Positions 1 to 13,097 of a stretch of DNA of 64,000 bases are shown piece after piece. The DNA is from Anniella stebbinsi (taxonomy: Eukaryota > Chordata > Lepidosauria > Squamata > Anniellidae). The translations under genes were made by a program, and so were the position numbers. Within the stretch, counting starts at the first letter, position 1. Every line of letters starts with the position of its first letter. The stretch lies in the NCBI GenBank assembly GCA_029215795.1, contig JARDYH010000003.1:260435562-260499561 (forward strand). The letters run 5' to 3'. Below the pieces are notes generated by a model that made no database searches, was not told the origin of the DNA, and worked only from the letters and a program-made list of their open reading frames with translations.

Positions 1-40
1 TTGTGACACATTCCATGGAAGAGGGGGAAATGTGTCCGAT

Positions 41-205
41 CAAATGCACACACATTTGAAAAGTGCACAAAGAAAAATACGTACATTTCAAAAATGCATG
101 CAAAGTTGATTTAGTCAGTGGTCGGATGCACAGAAAACAGTGTACAACCTGAAAAAATGCAAACAAAAATGTACATAGTTTTTTTTAAAAGAAGTGAACA
201 TTTCT
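41..205. repeat. Quasi-periodic TGCACA / TTTGAAAA-rich repeat
   Basis: Recurrent ATGCACA, GTACATTT, AAAAATGCA and TTGAAAA words at irregular 20-40-base spacing. Similar stretches lie at 25090-25260, 27575-27770 and 36375-36600. They look like diverged copies of one interspersed or tandem-derived family. Confidence 0.5.
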
Positions 206-511
206 ACACCCCCCCCCCTAAAAACACACACATCTGCATGGAACTCACACAGGATAGACTCAAAATGCGACGAAAATACCTTTGTGAAATCAGACTTGAT
301 TGATCCACCCATCCCTACAAATATTCCACCCTTGCTCCAGTTACTACACTTCTCCATTTCCACCCTGAGGCCCAACATTTTCACCAGCCCTTGAGCTTTC
401 TCTGGTTGCAGAGCCTCCCAATCATCTGCCTTGCCATTTCGATAGAGCCCCACCCACCCATTATTCAGCAGATGCTAATTTTCCCAATCTTCATCTTTCT
501 CTGTCTCTATA

Positions 512-1065
512 GGCTCATCTACACCTAAGGGTGTAGAGGGAGGGAGGGAGGGAAGGAAGGAAGGAGGGAGGGAGGGAGGGAGGGAGGGAGGGAGGGGGAG
601 GATTGTGGACTTACCTGCTTCCGCATTCCTCCCCCAGGGTCTAGACAGCAGTGTGACATCCCGGAAGGGAAGAGGGATGTCATGGCCGCCATTTTTTTTT
701 AACAAAGATGAGCAGTGAGGCCCTGATCTGTCAACAAAAGGTAAACAAAAAAAAAACCCTGCACCCCAACCCCCCCTCCCACCATCCTGGGGATGGCAAC
801 ATTGCTATCCCCCCACCCCCATGGGCACAGAGCCACCCCACACAGCTCTGTGCCCATTTTAGGATCCGGAAGCGCGTGGCACACCATCCGCAGTCCTTGA
901 GATAGTCCTCAGACCTCAGAAAAAAATGGGATATCCCCAATTTTTGTTATCATGGGGTCATACCTATGTTATCCCTGGTTGATCCCAGGATCCCTGTGCA
1001 TCATATGGATGCACAGGGATGACCTAGGGACGACCCCAGGATGAAAGGCCGGTGTAGACATGGCC
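512..1065. mobile_element. Foldback-type repeat with CTACACC ends
   Basis: Left end GGCTCATCTACACC and right end GGTGTAGACATGGCC are imperfect inverted repeats. Inside are a (GGGA)n tract (536-598) and a hairpin-forming 31-bp inverted repeat at 990-1020 (arms ATCCCTGTGCATC). A shorter relative is at 44391-44502. No clean TSD. Confidence 0.5.
536..598. repeat. (GGGA)n / (GGAA)n tract
   Basis: Purine-only GGGA and GGAA repeats of about 60 bp. Confidence 0.9.
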
Positions 1066-2530
1066 TGTGTCTCTTTTGCCACCAGATGAGCTGCCAGCAT
1101 TTGTGCTTGGAGTCCTCTGCTAACTGCTCCCTCAAGGTGAAGTTTTTGTTCTTTTTTTAAAAAAAAGCATGGGGTTGGGGGAACGAGCTCCGAGTTTGTA
1201 GAAAGGTGGGGGATTCAAGCCAAATCTATTTGGGGGCCTGCACGAGGTGGGCTATGCCCACCAGAGTTCTCCACACAAAAATTCTCCTCACAGTAATTTG
1301 AGCAGAACTACTCGATTTTCCAGCCTAGGCTTGCTCCGTTTTGTGAGGAACTAACCTTTCCCATTACATGTTGTTGTGTTGCTGCGTCTTCTATTCCCTT
1401 GGCCTTTGATGGTAAGAGTTGATTTTACATACCCAGTGGTTTCCAGTGTTGTTCATTCTTTTATTCTTAGGTGCTACTGTGCTGTTTTGGGTATATATAT
1501 TCCTTATGCACAAGTAGAAAAGCTAGGTATAATGTGGGAGGGCAGGTTGCATGAACCCCATGAACGGAATTAATGGCAACGTTGCTGGCAGGAAAGACAT
1601 TCACAGGTCTTCAGATCTGGTTCTATTGCGTAGAACACAACCCTTTCTTTCTTTTCTCCAGCTCTGAAACCAGACTCAAAACAGCCGTGGCCAAAGGCTG
1701 AATTTGCTACTCGCACCATCCCAACATCCCAAGCTACTTTTCACAATGTGCTCTTGTACGCTTTTAGCAGACAAAATAATAAGATAAAAAACACAGCTTC
1801 TGAATATACCGAAGGCCTATAAATGCCCATTTCCACCAACCAAGCAGCTAACCCGATTTGCTGCATTTCAAAGCATTTTATTTACCCGGCATGGAAAAAC
1901 AGAGCAGATGACTTTTATTTTGGCTCAATCCATTCTGTGAATCCTATAAGGATAACACATGGATAATGTATTAGTCAATTTGATCATCAAACGAGATTTT
2001 GCAGTATCCAGAGGAGAATAGATGGCAGTCTCTTATGTGCCCAGTGCATTACCGAAAGCTTGAGATATCAAGGAGATGAATGCTCTTTATTAAATTTCTG
2101 CCTCTCTCAGAGAAATGTGTTGCCTCTGAACATCAGTGTTTGATCTTCCATCCACTTAGTTCCCCCTGCCATTTGCCGATAAGATAATAAGGGAGGGGGG
2201 AACTTCATGGCCCGAAGAATGCGGAAACTCTTGCCAAAAAAATGCTGCAGGAGCAGGTGGCTTTGCAGCACATCCAGTTAACTGTAGTGTGCAACATCTG
2301 CAGAACGTCAAAGAAAACGAAACAGGAAGGGGAGATGTTGCATACACAGAAAAGACCAGATAAAGGAAATAGGATAAAGAAAGGATCTTGGAATTAAACT
2401 AGAAGAGGGAGGAAGCACAGAAATGAGTACAAAGAAAGGAAGAAAGAAAAGCTAACGGGAGGGCTTCTAACTTCCAGAGTAGTCTTCTAAATTGTAGCAA
2501 TATTGAACAGATTATGGCTAGATACTGCTT
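1066..2530. other. Intron, nothing recognised
   Basis: Single-copy-looking AT-rich sequence without a coding exon, repeat terminus or conserved domain that I can name. Confidence 0.5.
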
Positions 2531-3254
2531 CTTAGGGATATCCCCCCCCCCCCCCCCGGTAGGAGACCTACCAAGGGTGCTCAAGAGCTTTCAGTTGGGT
2601 GGGAGGAGGTGGTTTAGGGTGGGAAGAAGGTAGATTGGGATCAACTGGGAGATCTCTGGGTGATTTGCAGGAGATCAGCAGGGTTTCTGAACCTAACAGT
2701 TTAACAATATGGAGTCACTAATATGGAGATGTGTTATACTGCCTTTGAAAATGGTCCAGAAACTTCAGATGTCCCAAAAATTTCGACCACTCCATTTTCA
2801 GAATTTCATGGGGGTGGAGGTGGGGAAATGAAAATTCCAGACAAAGAGGCTGGGAGGGGTGAAACATTTGGAGAATTTTCTCCTTGAGGAGGGGGATAGG
2901 GTTTCCACATAGCCAGTTGTTGAGGGGACTTCTTTCTTTTTATTTTATCTTTTAAAACATGCCCGGCATTTTAAGGAGCCCAGGAGTGCTTACTGGATGC
3001 TTATTGGAGAAAGCAAGGTCACATGGTCTCCAATACACATTCACGAAGAACTGCTAGGCTCCTCCAAATGTTGGAGGAGGAACACCCCTAAAATAGGAAG
3101 AAAGCCCCTCAGCGATCGGCTACACTCAAAAAAATTATGTGGAACCCTGTCCTCCTCCCCAAGGAGGAAATTCTCTGAATTTTCCCATCTCCCTGCAAAA
3201 GAGGCAGAAAAACAATGCCTCTTTCACAGGGAGAAAGTTTTCAAAAATAGGGGG

Positions 3255-3735
3255 CAGGTTTCAGCCCAGCATAAATTCAAAGTGCTAAATGGCTTGAGGC
3301 CAAGCTACTTGGAGGATTGTCTCCATCCATATGCATTTGGCAGATACTAAGATCAGCTTCAGCAGTCCTGCCAAAGGAAATGAGGCGAGTAGCTTCTAGG
3401 AACAGGGCCTTTTCTGCTGTGGCTCCCCAGTTGTGGAGCTTCCCAGAGAGGTTTGTCTGGTGCCTACATTGTGCCCATTTCGGCACCAAGTGAAGACCTT
3501 TTTATTCTCCTAGGCATTTTGGTCTTTTCAGATCATTTTAATCTGGAATTGCATTTTATTTATTTTTTTCTCCTAGCTTCTGTTTGATTATTTTATTTTT
3601 ATATTGTAGTTTTGAAGGTTTATATTGTATTTCATCATCTGTATTTTATGGTTTTGCATTTTGTGGTTTTAATTGTGAACTGCCCAGAGAACTTTGGCTA
3701 TTAGGTGGTATAAAATGTAATAAAGCAAAAAGAAA
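3255..3735 (+). pseudogene. L2-type LINE 3-prime end
   Basis: KVLNGLRPSYLEDCLHPYAF is the ORF2 tail motif. The UTR ends with GTGAACTGCCCAGAGAACTT then GGCTATTAGGTGGTATAAAA and AATAAAG. The tail form GGGCGGTATA recurs at 24770-24835, 28375-28436, 54265-54345 and 58975-59038. Confidence 0.7.
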
Positions 3736-3779
3736 GATGAACAATAGCAAGTAAAATAGCAAGTACAGCAGCTGAGATT

Positions 3780-4226
3780 GTTTAGCCAAGGAGGCTCAGG
3801 GGAGACATGATAGGGGTGTACACAATTATGCATAGTGTGGAGAATAAGGATAGAGAGGAATTTTTCTCCCTCTCCCATGATACTAGAACCCAATGGGGTC
3901 ATCCCATGAAGCTGATTGGTGGGAGAATCAGGACAAAGAAGAAAAACTTCTTCACACAGCATATAAAGTATGGAATTCACTACCACAAGATGTAGTGACG
4001 GGCTCTAATTCGGATGACTTTAAAGGGGGATTTGATAAATTCTTGGAGGAGAAGGCTATCCATGGCTACTAGTCCTGATGGCTATGTGCTACCTCCAGTA
4101 TCACAGGCAGCGAGTTCATATAGAGCAGTTGCTGGGAAACATGGGTGGGAAGTTGCTGTTGCACAGTGTCCTGCTTGCGGGTTCCTGGTCAACAGCTGGT
4201 TGGCCACTGTGGGAACAGAGTGCTAG
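3780..4226 (+). pseudogene. CR1/L3-type LINE 3-prime end
   Basis: Reads MIGVYTIMHSVENKDREEFF and PMKLIGGRIRTKKKNFFTQH near the ORF2 C-terminus, then a 3-prime UTR with GGCTATGTGCTACCTCCAGT. It is the same family as 21540-22116 and 31448-33100. Confidence 0.7.
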
Positions 4227-4330
4227 ACATTCTCCACACCATGCATAATTTTGGACACCTCTATCAGGTCTCCCTTAGTCTCCTTTTCCCCCCAAACTAA
4301 ATAATCCCAGGTGTTGTACTTGAGACTACA
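4225..4330 (-). repeat. CR1-type LINE fragment, minus strand
   Basis: The complement reads like the conserved CR1 segment around GGAGACTAAGGGAGACCTGA followed by a TAATTATGCATGG-like remnant. It is a short fragment abutting the plus-strand copy at 3780-4226. Confidence 0.5.
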
Positions 4331-4848
4331 GTTAGAGGGGGTCACATTTTAAAAACATCCTCTACGTTAATATCTTGCTGGAAAAAAGCAAATCAGCATA
4401 GCCAGGAAAGGGTGATCTATAACCTCTACCTCTTTTCGGTGTGGGGGGAAAAAAGTACTGTGTCCCACCTCTAGTTTGAAGAGGTGCAGTCCATTTTGCC
4501 ACAACCTTTGTCTGCACAAGTAACACTCAGGCTTAATAATACCATCATCATCACTGGCAAACACCAGCTGAGGGTTGATAGGATAGGGCAAAGGAGCCCC
4601 CCTGCTGGTGGAGATGTACTCCATTGATGCAGTGGCCTCTACAACCCAGCAGCCCCATAGAATGCACCTTGGGCATAGGAAACCTCCAGTGGTATTTCTC
4701 CCAGAAGTAGAGGCCAAGAGGGGTTCATCCATGGTTGTGTTTTGCTGGATTGTGGGAAGCCTTGAATCTTCCAGATCCAAAGTCCCATTGTATGTCTGAG
4801 AGGCTCCAGGAACAAGCCTAGTAACTATACCAGCTCGAGCTAGTGTAA

Positions 4849-5160
4849 TAGGATGACCATGTGAAAAGGGCTCCTGTATCTTTAACAGTTGTATTGAAAA
4901 GGGCATTTCAGCAGGTGTCATTTTTATGCATGCAGCACCTAGTGAAATTCCCTCTTTTTCACAACAGTTAAAGCTGAAGGAGCCCTGCACTCTTGACCAG
5001 ATACAAAAGAGGGCAGGGCTCCTGCAGCTTTAAGTGTTGTGATGAAGAGGGAATTTCACCAGGTGCTGCATGCCTACAAATGACACCCGCTGAAATGTCC
5101 TTTTCTATACAACTGTTAAAGATACAGGAGCTCTGTCCTCCTTTCCGTAAGGTCACCCTA
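4849..5160. mobile_element. Family A foldback element, 312 bp
   Basis: Left end TAGGATGACCATGTG, right end AAGGTCACCCTA. The arms are complementary throughout. The flanks do not give a clean TSD. The centre reads CTCTTGACCAGATACAAAAG, the second subfamily centre. Confidence 0.78.
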
Positions 5161-5452
5161 GTTTAAATAGTTGATGGGAATTCAAAATACTGTTTGTGGT
5201 CTTCCTTCCATCACTTGATGAGTTTTAAACTTTTCGCCTTTTTTATTATTATTTTGAGACAACAGCCATTAAGGAGATTTAAAAAATGCTCAGCACCGAT
5301 GATGTGACCAGGTGGAAACTAGGAGATTCCCTCTTTAGATTTAAATAGGCTGTGAAATTGAGTGGCAAGGCAGTTGCTGTGGTTTCTTCCACCTGCTCTG
5401 GACCTTTAATGTCTCTAGGAGTTTCCTGTGTATTTGAGAGCTTCTGGTTTTT

Positions 5453-5885
5453 TTCTCAGAGCTCCATCACACCAGCATTTTATTGCATTTTTGTCCTGTC
5501 TTGTTTACTGATTTGCGCCATGACCCTCACACGATATCATCTGTGTCCTGTAGTCATCTCGCTGCTTCGCCTCCATTTTCCATGTTTTTCTAGGGCGGGG
5601 AAAGTGTGGTATTTTTTTCTCCATGCGGGAAAAAATGCTGTTCCATTCCTGTGTATTGCCATCTTCGCACTATGTCTGAATATCCCGCTTTTGTGGGGGC
5701 GTGTTTATAGAAGGGCAGTCTTGCTGATGAAAAAGGAGGGCAGGGCGGTCCTCCTCCAGCGCGCCAAGTTGGTCAAATGGACTTTCACTGCTCCAGTCCC
5801 ACTGTCATTGCTCTATCATCCACCCATCTCAATTTCCCTCTTTTTTTTGCCCACTGTTAAGATATGCCCAGCTGATGAAACACTA
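5453..5885. repeat. Repeat starting AGAGCTCCATCA, partial characterisation
   Basis: The start AGAGCTCCATCACACCAGCA then TTTTATTGCA is matched at the very end of the window (63949-63975: AGAGCTCCATCAGACGAGCG then TTTTATTGCA). The body is CpG-containing with no identifiable domain although one frame is open for 180 codons. The right limit is uncertain. Confidence 0.45.
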
Positions 5886-5918
5886 AATCGCTAAAAGTTA
5901 GACAACAAAACCAGAGCA

Positions 5919-5951
<33 letters not shown>
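5919..5951. repeat. (GT)n microsatellite
   Basis: About 16 GT units. Confidence 0.95.
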
Positions 5952-5953
<2 letters not shown>

Positions 5954-6159
5954 GGCATCCATGTCCAACAGAATGTCAAACAACCACAAGAACCAATGAA
6001 CTGTAGGGGGAACGAGAAGGGGTGGGGTAGGGGAGGATGGGCACATTAGTGAGAGCAAAGAAGTGAAAAGAGATTTTATCGGTACAATGGTGAAACCAGG
6101 AAGCGCGAGCCGGCACAGGTGAAATGGTAAACAAGGCGAAATCAGGCCAGTCACTCACC

Positions 6160-7690
6160 TAGTACACAGGATTTGAGATGCTAAAATGGGATAACCCCAT
6201 GTACACTGTCATGAACTACTTGAAATAAAAGTGTGATAAAGAATATTGAGACCGGCAGAAAGATAGAGAGCGAATCTCTCGGTTGCAACCTCGCAATCCT
6301 TCTTGTGTCTCTTCTCTTACTCTCGAGTAGCAAACCACCCCTGCATTCGCAGAGGAACACATTATACTGTGGAACCCATCTCTAAGTTAAATCATCTGGT
6401 TTAATACGATCAAGGCAACGGGGAAATGATTTAGGGTTCTTCATGATGACCTTTTAGCAGTGACATTTTCAGACTGACAGGGCAGCATTTTGCATGTAGA
6501 TATGATCATGTTCTAATCTCAGCAAAAAGTGAAAGATCAGAATTTGACATTTATGTGCCGGCCATTTATCACTTTAAAATAACAGAAAGGCTGAAAAGCT
6601 GGATTGTTATGTAGAAAATAGACCCTCGGCTTCATGGCAGTCGTATGCATTAAAAAAAAAAAGTCGCCTCAAGAGCCTTACCGTGCATCATTCATTCATT
6701 TGTAACTAAGAGCATTCAGGCACTCCCATTACACCCATGAAATATGTGCCACTGCAGCGCCGCACAATTGTGTGCTACTGAGCTAATAGGAGAAGTCCTG
6801 ATACATGTGGGAGTAGCTCACAAGGCAGCTTTTCTACATGCTTGCATTCCTGCTGGATTGCCAAGGAGCTGAGGAATCGGCAGTTCTAACCTGGCCCAGT
6901 GCTTCTCATATTATTTCACTGGTGCAATTTAGCAGGGCACTGTCGCTCCCGCACACCATGGCATAATGTGAATACCACCGCTAGAAGCAACTTGATGGTG
7001 GCACCCACTGACCAAACAGAAAGCGAAGGATAACCAACGGGAAAAGTGAATATGGAATGCCTTTTCCTATCCGTCAAAAGTGCCTATTAAAAACAGATCC
7101 AAAAATGGAAACATGGATCAAGAGGAAGTAGCGGAGTGGATGCAAAAGAATTTTGACTCTTAATGGAGGTTTGTTGAGGCACAGCTATGATGGAAGAGAG
7201 GTTTTCAATCACTGAGCAAGAGGAAGTGGATGAATAGGGGAATAGTCAGAGGGTTAGATCCCAGACTTCGTCATGCTTAGAGAAGACTCTAATGGAAAAA
7301 CTGGGCAAAATGCATTCATGAACATCTTTGGGGCATGTTCCATTGACATGTGGGAACCATGCAAAATAATACTTTTGTTCTTGCAGAATATTGTGCAGAA
7401 AGGTTTATAATGAGTTGTGGCCAAAATGTTTTGGGACTCTGTTATTCTTCCAGAAGAAACCAGTTTCTTCTGCAGTTGGTTTATTTCCACCGAAATATTA
7501 CACACAATGCATTAAGAACAGGGATAATGAAGGAACTTCAAGTTCATAACACAAATGTAAGAGAAACATTTTTAATGTATTTTATCCCATTGGCTCATGT
7601 ATTACCTGCTTCGAAGTATTTCCATGCTCCCACTCATGTGTTGTTAATGACTGTGCTCATTCTGTGCCCAGCATTGGGCAAAAGGTGGGA
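6160..7690. other. Intron, nothing recognised
   Basis: No transposon signature or coding homology seen. Open frames here overlap each other on both strands and have no recognisable domain. Confidence 0.5.
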
Positions 7691-7691
7691 C

Positions 7692-7728
<37 letters not shown>
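7692..7728. repeat. (AAT)n microsatellite
   Basis: Twelve AAT units. Confidence 0.95.
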
Positions 7729-8047
7729 GCCTCTTTGCTCCAGTCTTGCTGCTACTTCCTTTCACTCCATCTCTATGTCTGTCCACTGCTCAGCCATGTT
7801 GCAGGTGGTCTAACTTCCTGATTTCCTCCAACTGCCTCCTGACCATCTCTATGCTAACTGAATTCAGCCTATCTCCCTTCCGTAAGTGCTAGGGGTGTGC
7901 GCTCCGTTCCGCAAATCTGGAGGTCCATCGGAGCTCCAAACTTTTCGTGTGGTTAGAGAATGGTTTTAAAACCATTGGATATCTGCAGTGCGGAGATGCA
8001 CCTCACTGGAGCTTTCTTCCATTTTCAGAGAACCCACTTCATTTATA

Positions 8048-8240
8048 GCCCATGGGAATTAACCAAAATGCTTACAGCTCCCTTGTTTTTAAAGATAAAG
8101 AGATGAAACTTGGCGCCATGAGAACTTGTTAAGTAGGGGCTTTAGCCATTCCAAGTTTGAAGCTTGAGGATTTAATTAATTTATTTTTTTAAAAAAACCC
8201 ACCACACTTTTTAAAGATAAAGAGATGAAACAGCTGTGCA
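8048..8240. repeat. Interspersed repeat with GAAACTTGGC motif
   Basis: Carries AAAGATAAAGAGATGAAACT and related segments, inverted relative to 41290-41560 (CAAGTTTCATCTC). A further piece with GATGCCAAGTTTCATCTCTG occurs at 8440-8462. The family is not named. Confidence 0.5.
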
Positions 8241-8999
8241 TCAGCAAAGGAAAGGATAAAAACTCCCTCCATAAAAGTGCAGAGGTAGATCAACACAGAA
8301 TCAGAGGTGTGTGTGTGTGTGTGTATTTATGGGGTGGAATGGTTTGAGAGGGGGGAAGTAAATAAAATTCCCAAAAATCAATGGCTGAAAGGATCAACTT
8401 CAAACTTGCCATGCCTTCAGCCATACTTAAGAGCTATCATGATGCCAAGTTTCATCTCTGCATGGGAACTCATCATTACTGAAGCTTTGCATTTTTCAGC
8501 CAGGCCTCTAAGTGAACCTTTGTTTGAAGGACTAAATATGTTATTTTGGAACTGAGGAACAAGCTCACAACATCCCTCCATTCACCCACGGCAGTAGCTT
8601 TGCGATGGTGCTAATAGTTGAAATACTCTGAAGAAGCATACTCCGGAGGCCTGTCTCGTCTGCTCTTTGATCATTTGCTCTGATTGTAAAAACATCTCTA
8701 CTCAGCTATCGCAGCCTGTTTCATCTACATTAAACAACTTGTATACATGTTCTTCTACTATAGTACATTTAATGTTACTTCATGCCTAATGTTACTTCAC
8801 GCCTAAGTGGTGATATTATATATAGAAAAATAAAAAGTGCATATATAAATATATGATAAAAACCATTTTTACCCCAGTTTTCCAAATTGTTACATGTTTA
8901 GCAGTTGTGTGCCACGCGCACTGAAGCTATAGATCACTCAGTATTATAGTACTCACGTAACAGTCAAAACACTTAAATAAAATGTTCCCACCTCAGGTA

Positions 9000-10200
9000 C
9001 AATCTCTCCCACCACCTGAGGTTGGAAAGTACAAGTGACACTATCATTCTCTCCCCTTCCCTCTCATCCATCATATCCGTCTCTTCCTCCAATGCCTGCC
9101 TACCAACCTCATCCATCTGTCACCCTCCCCCCCATAGTCTCCCTCCCTTCTCCACCCATCTGGTCTCTCTCCCTCCTAGCCCTCTCTCTACCCCCAATGT
9201 ATGTACTGACTGCCCACCACTGCTTCTGCAGGTGATCTGCAAACACACCTCTCTTACCACAATACCTGACTGTATGGAACGACCCCTAGATCCAGGCATT
9301 TGGGCATGGCTGTCTCTCTGAAGAGATGTCCTGACCACTTTTCAGAGACCTTGGCTGCCTGCTGGCTCACTCTGAGAGGATCCTGAGAGTAGACGGCAGT
9401 GATGGCAGCAATGGCAATGGAACTGGGTAAAGAGGGAGGGGTGGGAGACATGGTAGTGGCGGCAGCAGCAATGGCAGCAGCAAAGGGAAGGCAGAGACAG
9501 GTCCTCCTGGTGGGATGGGGAGAGTGCGCAATTCTGTTCTGATGGCAGGAAATTTATAGTGGCATCAAAACAAACGTCCTCCCCAAAATACTACTTTGCA
9601 TGAATTCTGTTCTCAAGTACACTGCCAGTATTCTTAGAATTCTTAAAATGTATTGCCAAATATTTACTACGGCTTGGATATCTATATTTGACACCGTTGC
9701 ATTTGATATCAATATTTGATATTGAGCCTTTGAATGGAATGATACTTTGGATGTCATGCAATTTTGTAGGTAAAATGCAATGGCGTTTAGTATTTTATGC
9801 CATTTGACAATTAACAGTTTTTGACAAGGATTGGGGAGAAATTTGTTCAATGAACAATGTACAAATGCAGCTAAATTAGCACGTTCGAACCACTATGTGA
9901 ACTGTAACTCAGTTAGTCTTCGAGGTCTGCACTTCTCTGAATTTTACAATGGAATTCTCTAATCAAAGCATTGATATAAAATACATATAGTCAATAAAAT
10001 AACATTTAAAAACCATTATATTAGGAAAACAGCTTGCAAAACATGTGTATATTAGGCACAAATGCATAGAAAAGTCATGTTAGGAGAAATGGGCTCAACA
10101 AATGGGAGCAACTGAAATTGACAGATTCATCCAACCCTAGTTTTTTGATACCTCCTAAAATGAAAACAGATGGCAGAAAAGACTGAGGTAAAATGCAGTG
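9000..10200. other. Intron, nothing recognised
   Basis: Pyrimidine-rich stretch (9040-9190) then AT-rich sequence. No feature could be supported. Confidence 0.5.
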
Positions 10201-10254
10201 ATGTCGCAGGAGTCTGAGGCCCCTTTCGTCGAGTGCTGCACGGTCCACACATTG

Positions 10255-10345
10255 TAAAATTAGTGGCTCGAGGTTTTCTGGGAATGTAATGCTACGTAAA
10301 CGGCAGCTGTAACATTCATGGAAAACCCTGAGCCGCCATTTCTAT
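10255..10345. repeat. Foldback repeat in a CpG-containing block
   Basis: The segment GGCTCGAGGTTTTCTGGGAA is mirrored by CATGGAAAACCCTGAGCCGC about 30 bp further on. The surrounding 10205-10440 has more CpG than its neighbourhood, as in a relatively young insertion. Limits are not defined. Confidence 0.5.
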
Positions 10346-10449
10346 GCAAAACGGTGGCTTGCTAAGGGCCAGTTGGCCCCATGGCGCTTGCCAGATACTC
10401 GCAGGGTGCCCGGCGAGAATGAATGGAGGTGAGTCTCTGCATCCCTAGT

Positions 10450-12540
10450 AAAATGTCACATTCGAAATTCAAGTTTAGGATTCAAGGCATTGAATTCAAC
10501 ACTTGAAATTGATTTTTTGGGGTATGTGTGTGAATTCAGCTCAAGCTGATAGTGGTTCACTTCTACCAAAACATTGAAAGAATAAAATACACAAGTTTCG
10601 GTAATCAGGGATCAGAAAAAGAGAGATCAGACCATTACATGATAATCAACACATTCATTTGTTTGAAATTAAGGAATTCATATTACCTGTTTCAAAGTTT
10701 ACTTCAGATCACTGTTAATCAGACCTCACCCTCCTATTATAGGGCAGCAACATCCAAAACAGCCATTGCTAAGTCACATGCCCATGGAAGCATTTAATGC
10801 ACATTTCCATGCGCTATTATTTACAAGGTCTGTGCAGGCATTTAGCTGCAACACATATATACCTACAGAAGGGACAGGTGCAATCACACACACACACCAC
10901 CCTCGAGTGCCGCCCCTTGGCTATCTCACAGACATTTGCACACTGAGTATAAAAGTCTGTATAGAGGCGACAAGCATGCTAACCATGTTTGCCTGCAAAT
11001 GTCCAACCCCCACTTTAGCCCTATGCGTGTTGCAGGATAGCACCCACTAGGGCTATAAACACACTTATAGGAGTCAGTCAGTTTTCATGTAGAGTTAGAA
11101 TGCCCTTGATGGCATATGTACCTAGGACCCTGATCGCTGACATCCTAACTCTACACATCACTCATGTGGTAGACACTTGAACAATAAATCATTGTATATG
11201 TTTCGGCTCTTAAACCACGACGTACATATCATTTGTGTGTCTCACAATTCCCACCCCCCAACAGTTGTTTGCACAGAGGAACGAATGACGGTACATTCCA
11301 CAGAGAATCTAAGCTGTCTCCTGAATCTATCGCCCCCAGAGAACTAATGCACTTTTCAGAAATAACCAAGGTTTCTTATTGAGTTTGTAGTGAACTGTTG
11401 TTTTCTATTACACCCAGGGCCAGTGTTATGTCTATGTAGAGGCCATCTGCAGTACAAGAGAAGTGCTTTGTATAGATACCAAAAAATAAAAAATGCTCCT
11501 CCTGCCCTCCTGTACAGCTATGACCTAGACACAGCTTTTGAGATTGGAAGCCATTTTGACTGGAATTGAATTTTCATATTTTCCACACACTGTTACCTAA
11601 AGCACTGTTGTTGACATTTATCCTTTATGAAACGTTAAACATTCTTGCTTAAAATGTAATTCTTGTGTTATATTTAAATTTGAAATACAAGACACTTGGA
11701 ATTGAAAATTCCTGTCAAAAATGTTTGGAATCATCATCATCATCATCTCCAATGAGATATTATTTTTCTTTCATTTTAGTTTCGATGTGGCAGTATCACA
11801 TACAGAAAGTCCTATCATTCACAGTTTTCCCAGCACAAGAAGACACCTGGAAGCCAGGCTTACAAACGTTTTTCTTGGTTTTCTTTGTGAATAAGTGGGC
11901 TCTCACCTTTCAAGTGTTCCAAAAGCAAAAACTCAAGAGTGTTTTGAAAATGGTGTCTTTAGCGGTAACAAATACTCCACCTTAGTCAAGGCCATTGAAA
12001 TTAACTGAAACTGAAGATAAGTCTGCTTGCAGCATGAGAAATCAAGGCATAGTCCAGCCAAAATTAATCACTTTCAAGTCCCTTTATCTTGAATGGGAGA
12101 GTTAAGCATTAAACTTAAATCCCTCCAACTGCATTTGAGGGCAATTAGAAGTGTGTAGCTTCAACTCAGTCATGCCCTCTGCCATTTGGTTAAATGCTGG
12201 TGCATGGTAACTATTTACATCCAATAAGATTGGTAACATTTAACAACTTTCCCTATCCCCAGCCCCCAAAAGGAAAACTAGAATCTATTGTACTTACTAT
12301 AGAAAGTTTGGGAGATCCACAGACTCAAAATAAAATCACAGTCCACACTCCTCTTTCAGAACATAGCATCTTAATCCAAATGATATCAGAAAGGTTAAAA
12401 AATTATCACCAGTTTACCCAGTAATCATGTGATGCAAGACACGTAGCAAAAACTATTCAGTCTAAGAGACCTTATACGATAAGTGTGCAAAAGAAACCAT
12501 CGCACAGATATAACCTTGCAGGCCATAAAAATATCCTGGA
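10450..12540. other. Intron, nothing recognised
   Basis: AT-rich with a short CA run near 10882 and a short (ATC)n near 11732. No exon or transposon end recognised. Confidence 0.5.
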
Positions 12541-12548
12541 TTGAACAC

Positions 12549-12549
<1 letters not shown>

Positions 12550-12580
<31 letters not shown>

Positions 12581-12600
12581 TTATTATTATTATTATCATC
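12550..12600. repeat. (CAT)n(TAT)n microsatellite
   Basis: CAT units followed by TAT units, beside an R2/R4-like fragment. Confidence 0.92.
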
Positions 12601-12707
12601 ATCTTTCTCGCTCATGGCGGTTTTTCTAGACAGACATGACGGGCTTTGCCAAGTCATACTGTCTTTTATTGATTCAGGAATTTCCTGACAATTGAATTGA
12701 TTCAGGA

Positions 12708-12708
<1 letters not shown>
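12601..12708 (-). repeat. R2/R4-like LINE 3-prime fragment
   Basis: TTTCTCGCTCATGGCGGTTT through GATTCAGGAATTTCCTGACA, the same 3-prime end as 12752-13097, with ATT/ATC repeats on both sides. Confidence 0.6.

Positions 12709-12749
<41 letters not shown>
12709..12749. repeat. (ATT)n microsatellite
   Basis: About 13 ATT units between two R2/R4-like fragments. Confidence 0.95.
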
Positions 12750-12751
12750 TT

Positions 12752-13097
12752 ATCTCTTTCTCTCTTGTGGCAGTTTTCCTAGACGGACATGACGGGGTTT
12801 GCCAAGTCATGCTGTCTTTTACTGATTCAGGAATTTCCTGACGATTGAGCATGTTTTAATTATGACTGCTTTCTGGATGTTGGTGTGCATGTATTCTGGT
12901 AGGCCCAGTTTCTGGAGGTTTTCTGTGTAGTTTTTTGATGTGATGCCAGTGACTGATGTGACTAATGGAATTGTGACCTTTTCCTGTTGCCATAGTTCTT
13001 TGACTTCCATGGCCAGTGGTGTATATTTGTCTGTCTTTTCTTCTTCCTTTTTAACAATATTTTTGCCATTCGGTATTGCTATGTCGAGGTATGTGTG
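12752..13097 (-). pseudogene. R2/R4-like LINE C-terminal fragment between (ATT)n tracts
   Basis: The minus-strand reading includes DIAIPNGKNIVKKEE, then YTPLAMEVKELWQQEKVTIP, LVTSVTGITSKNYTENLQKL and KAVIIKTCSIVRKFLNQ. This is the far C-terminus of a LINE ORF of the kind with a restriction-like endonuclease and (TAA)n tail (R2/R4 group; family name inferred). The element lies between ATT repeats at 12709-12749 and 13098-13131. Related pieces are at 12601-12708, 13620-13770 and 36996-37230. Confidence 0.62.

Noticed and set aside
4367..4990. A 207-codon open frame on the minus strand
   Set aside because: It extends into the family A element at 4849-5160 and has no domain; chance reading.
5352..5894. 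A 180-codon open frame on the plus strand
   Set aside because: It has no recognisable domain, runs through a repeat whose start recurs at the window end, and is hydrophobic only through T-rich composition.
7350..7892. A 180-codon frame with a run of asparagine
   Set aside because: The asparagine run is an AAT microsatellite and the remainder has no domain.
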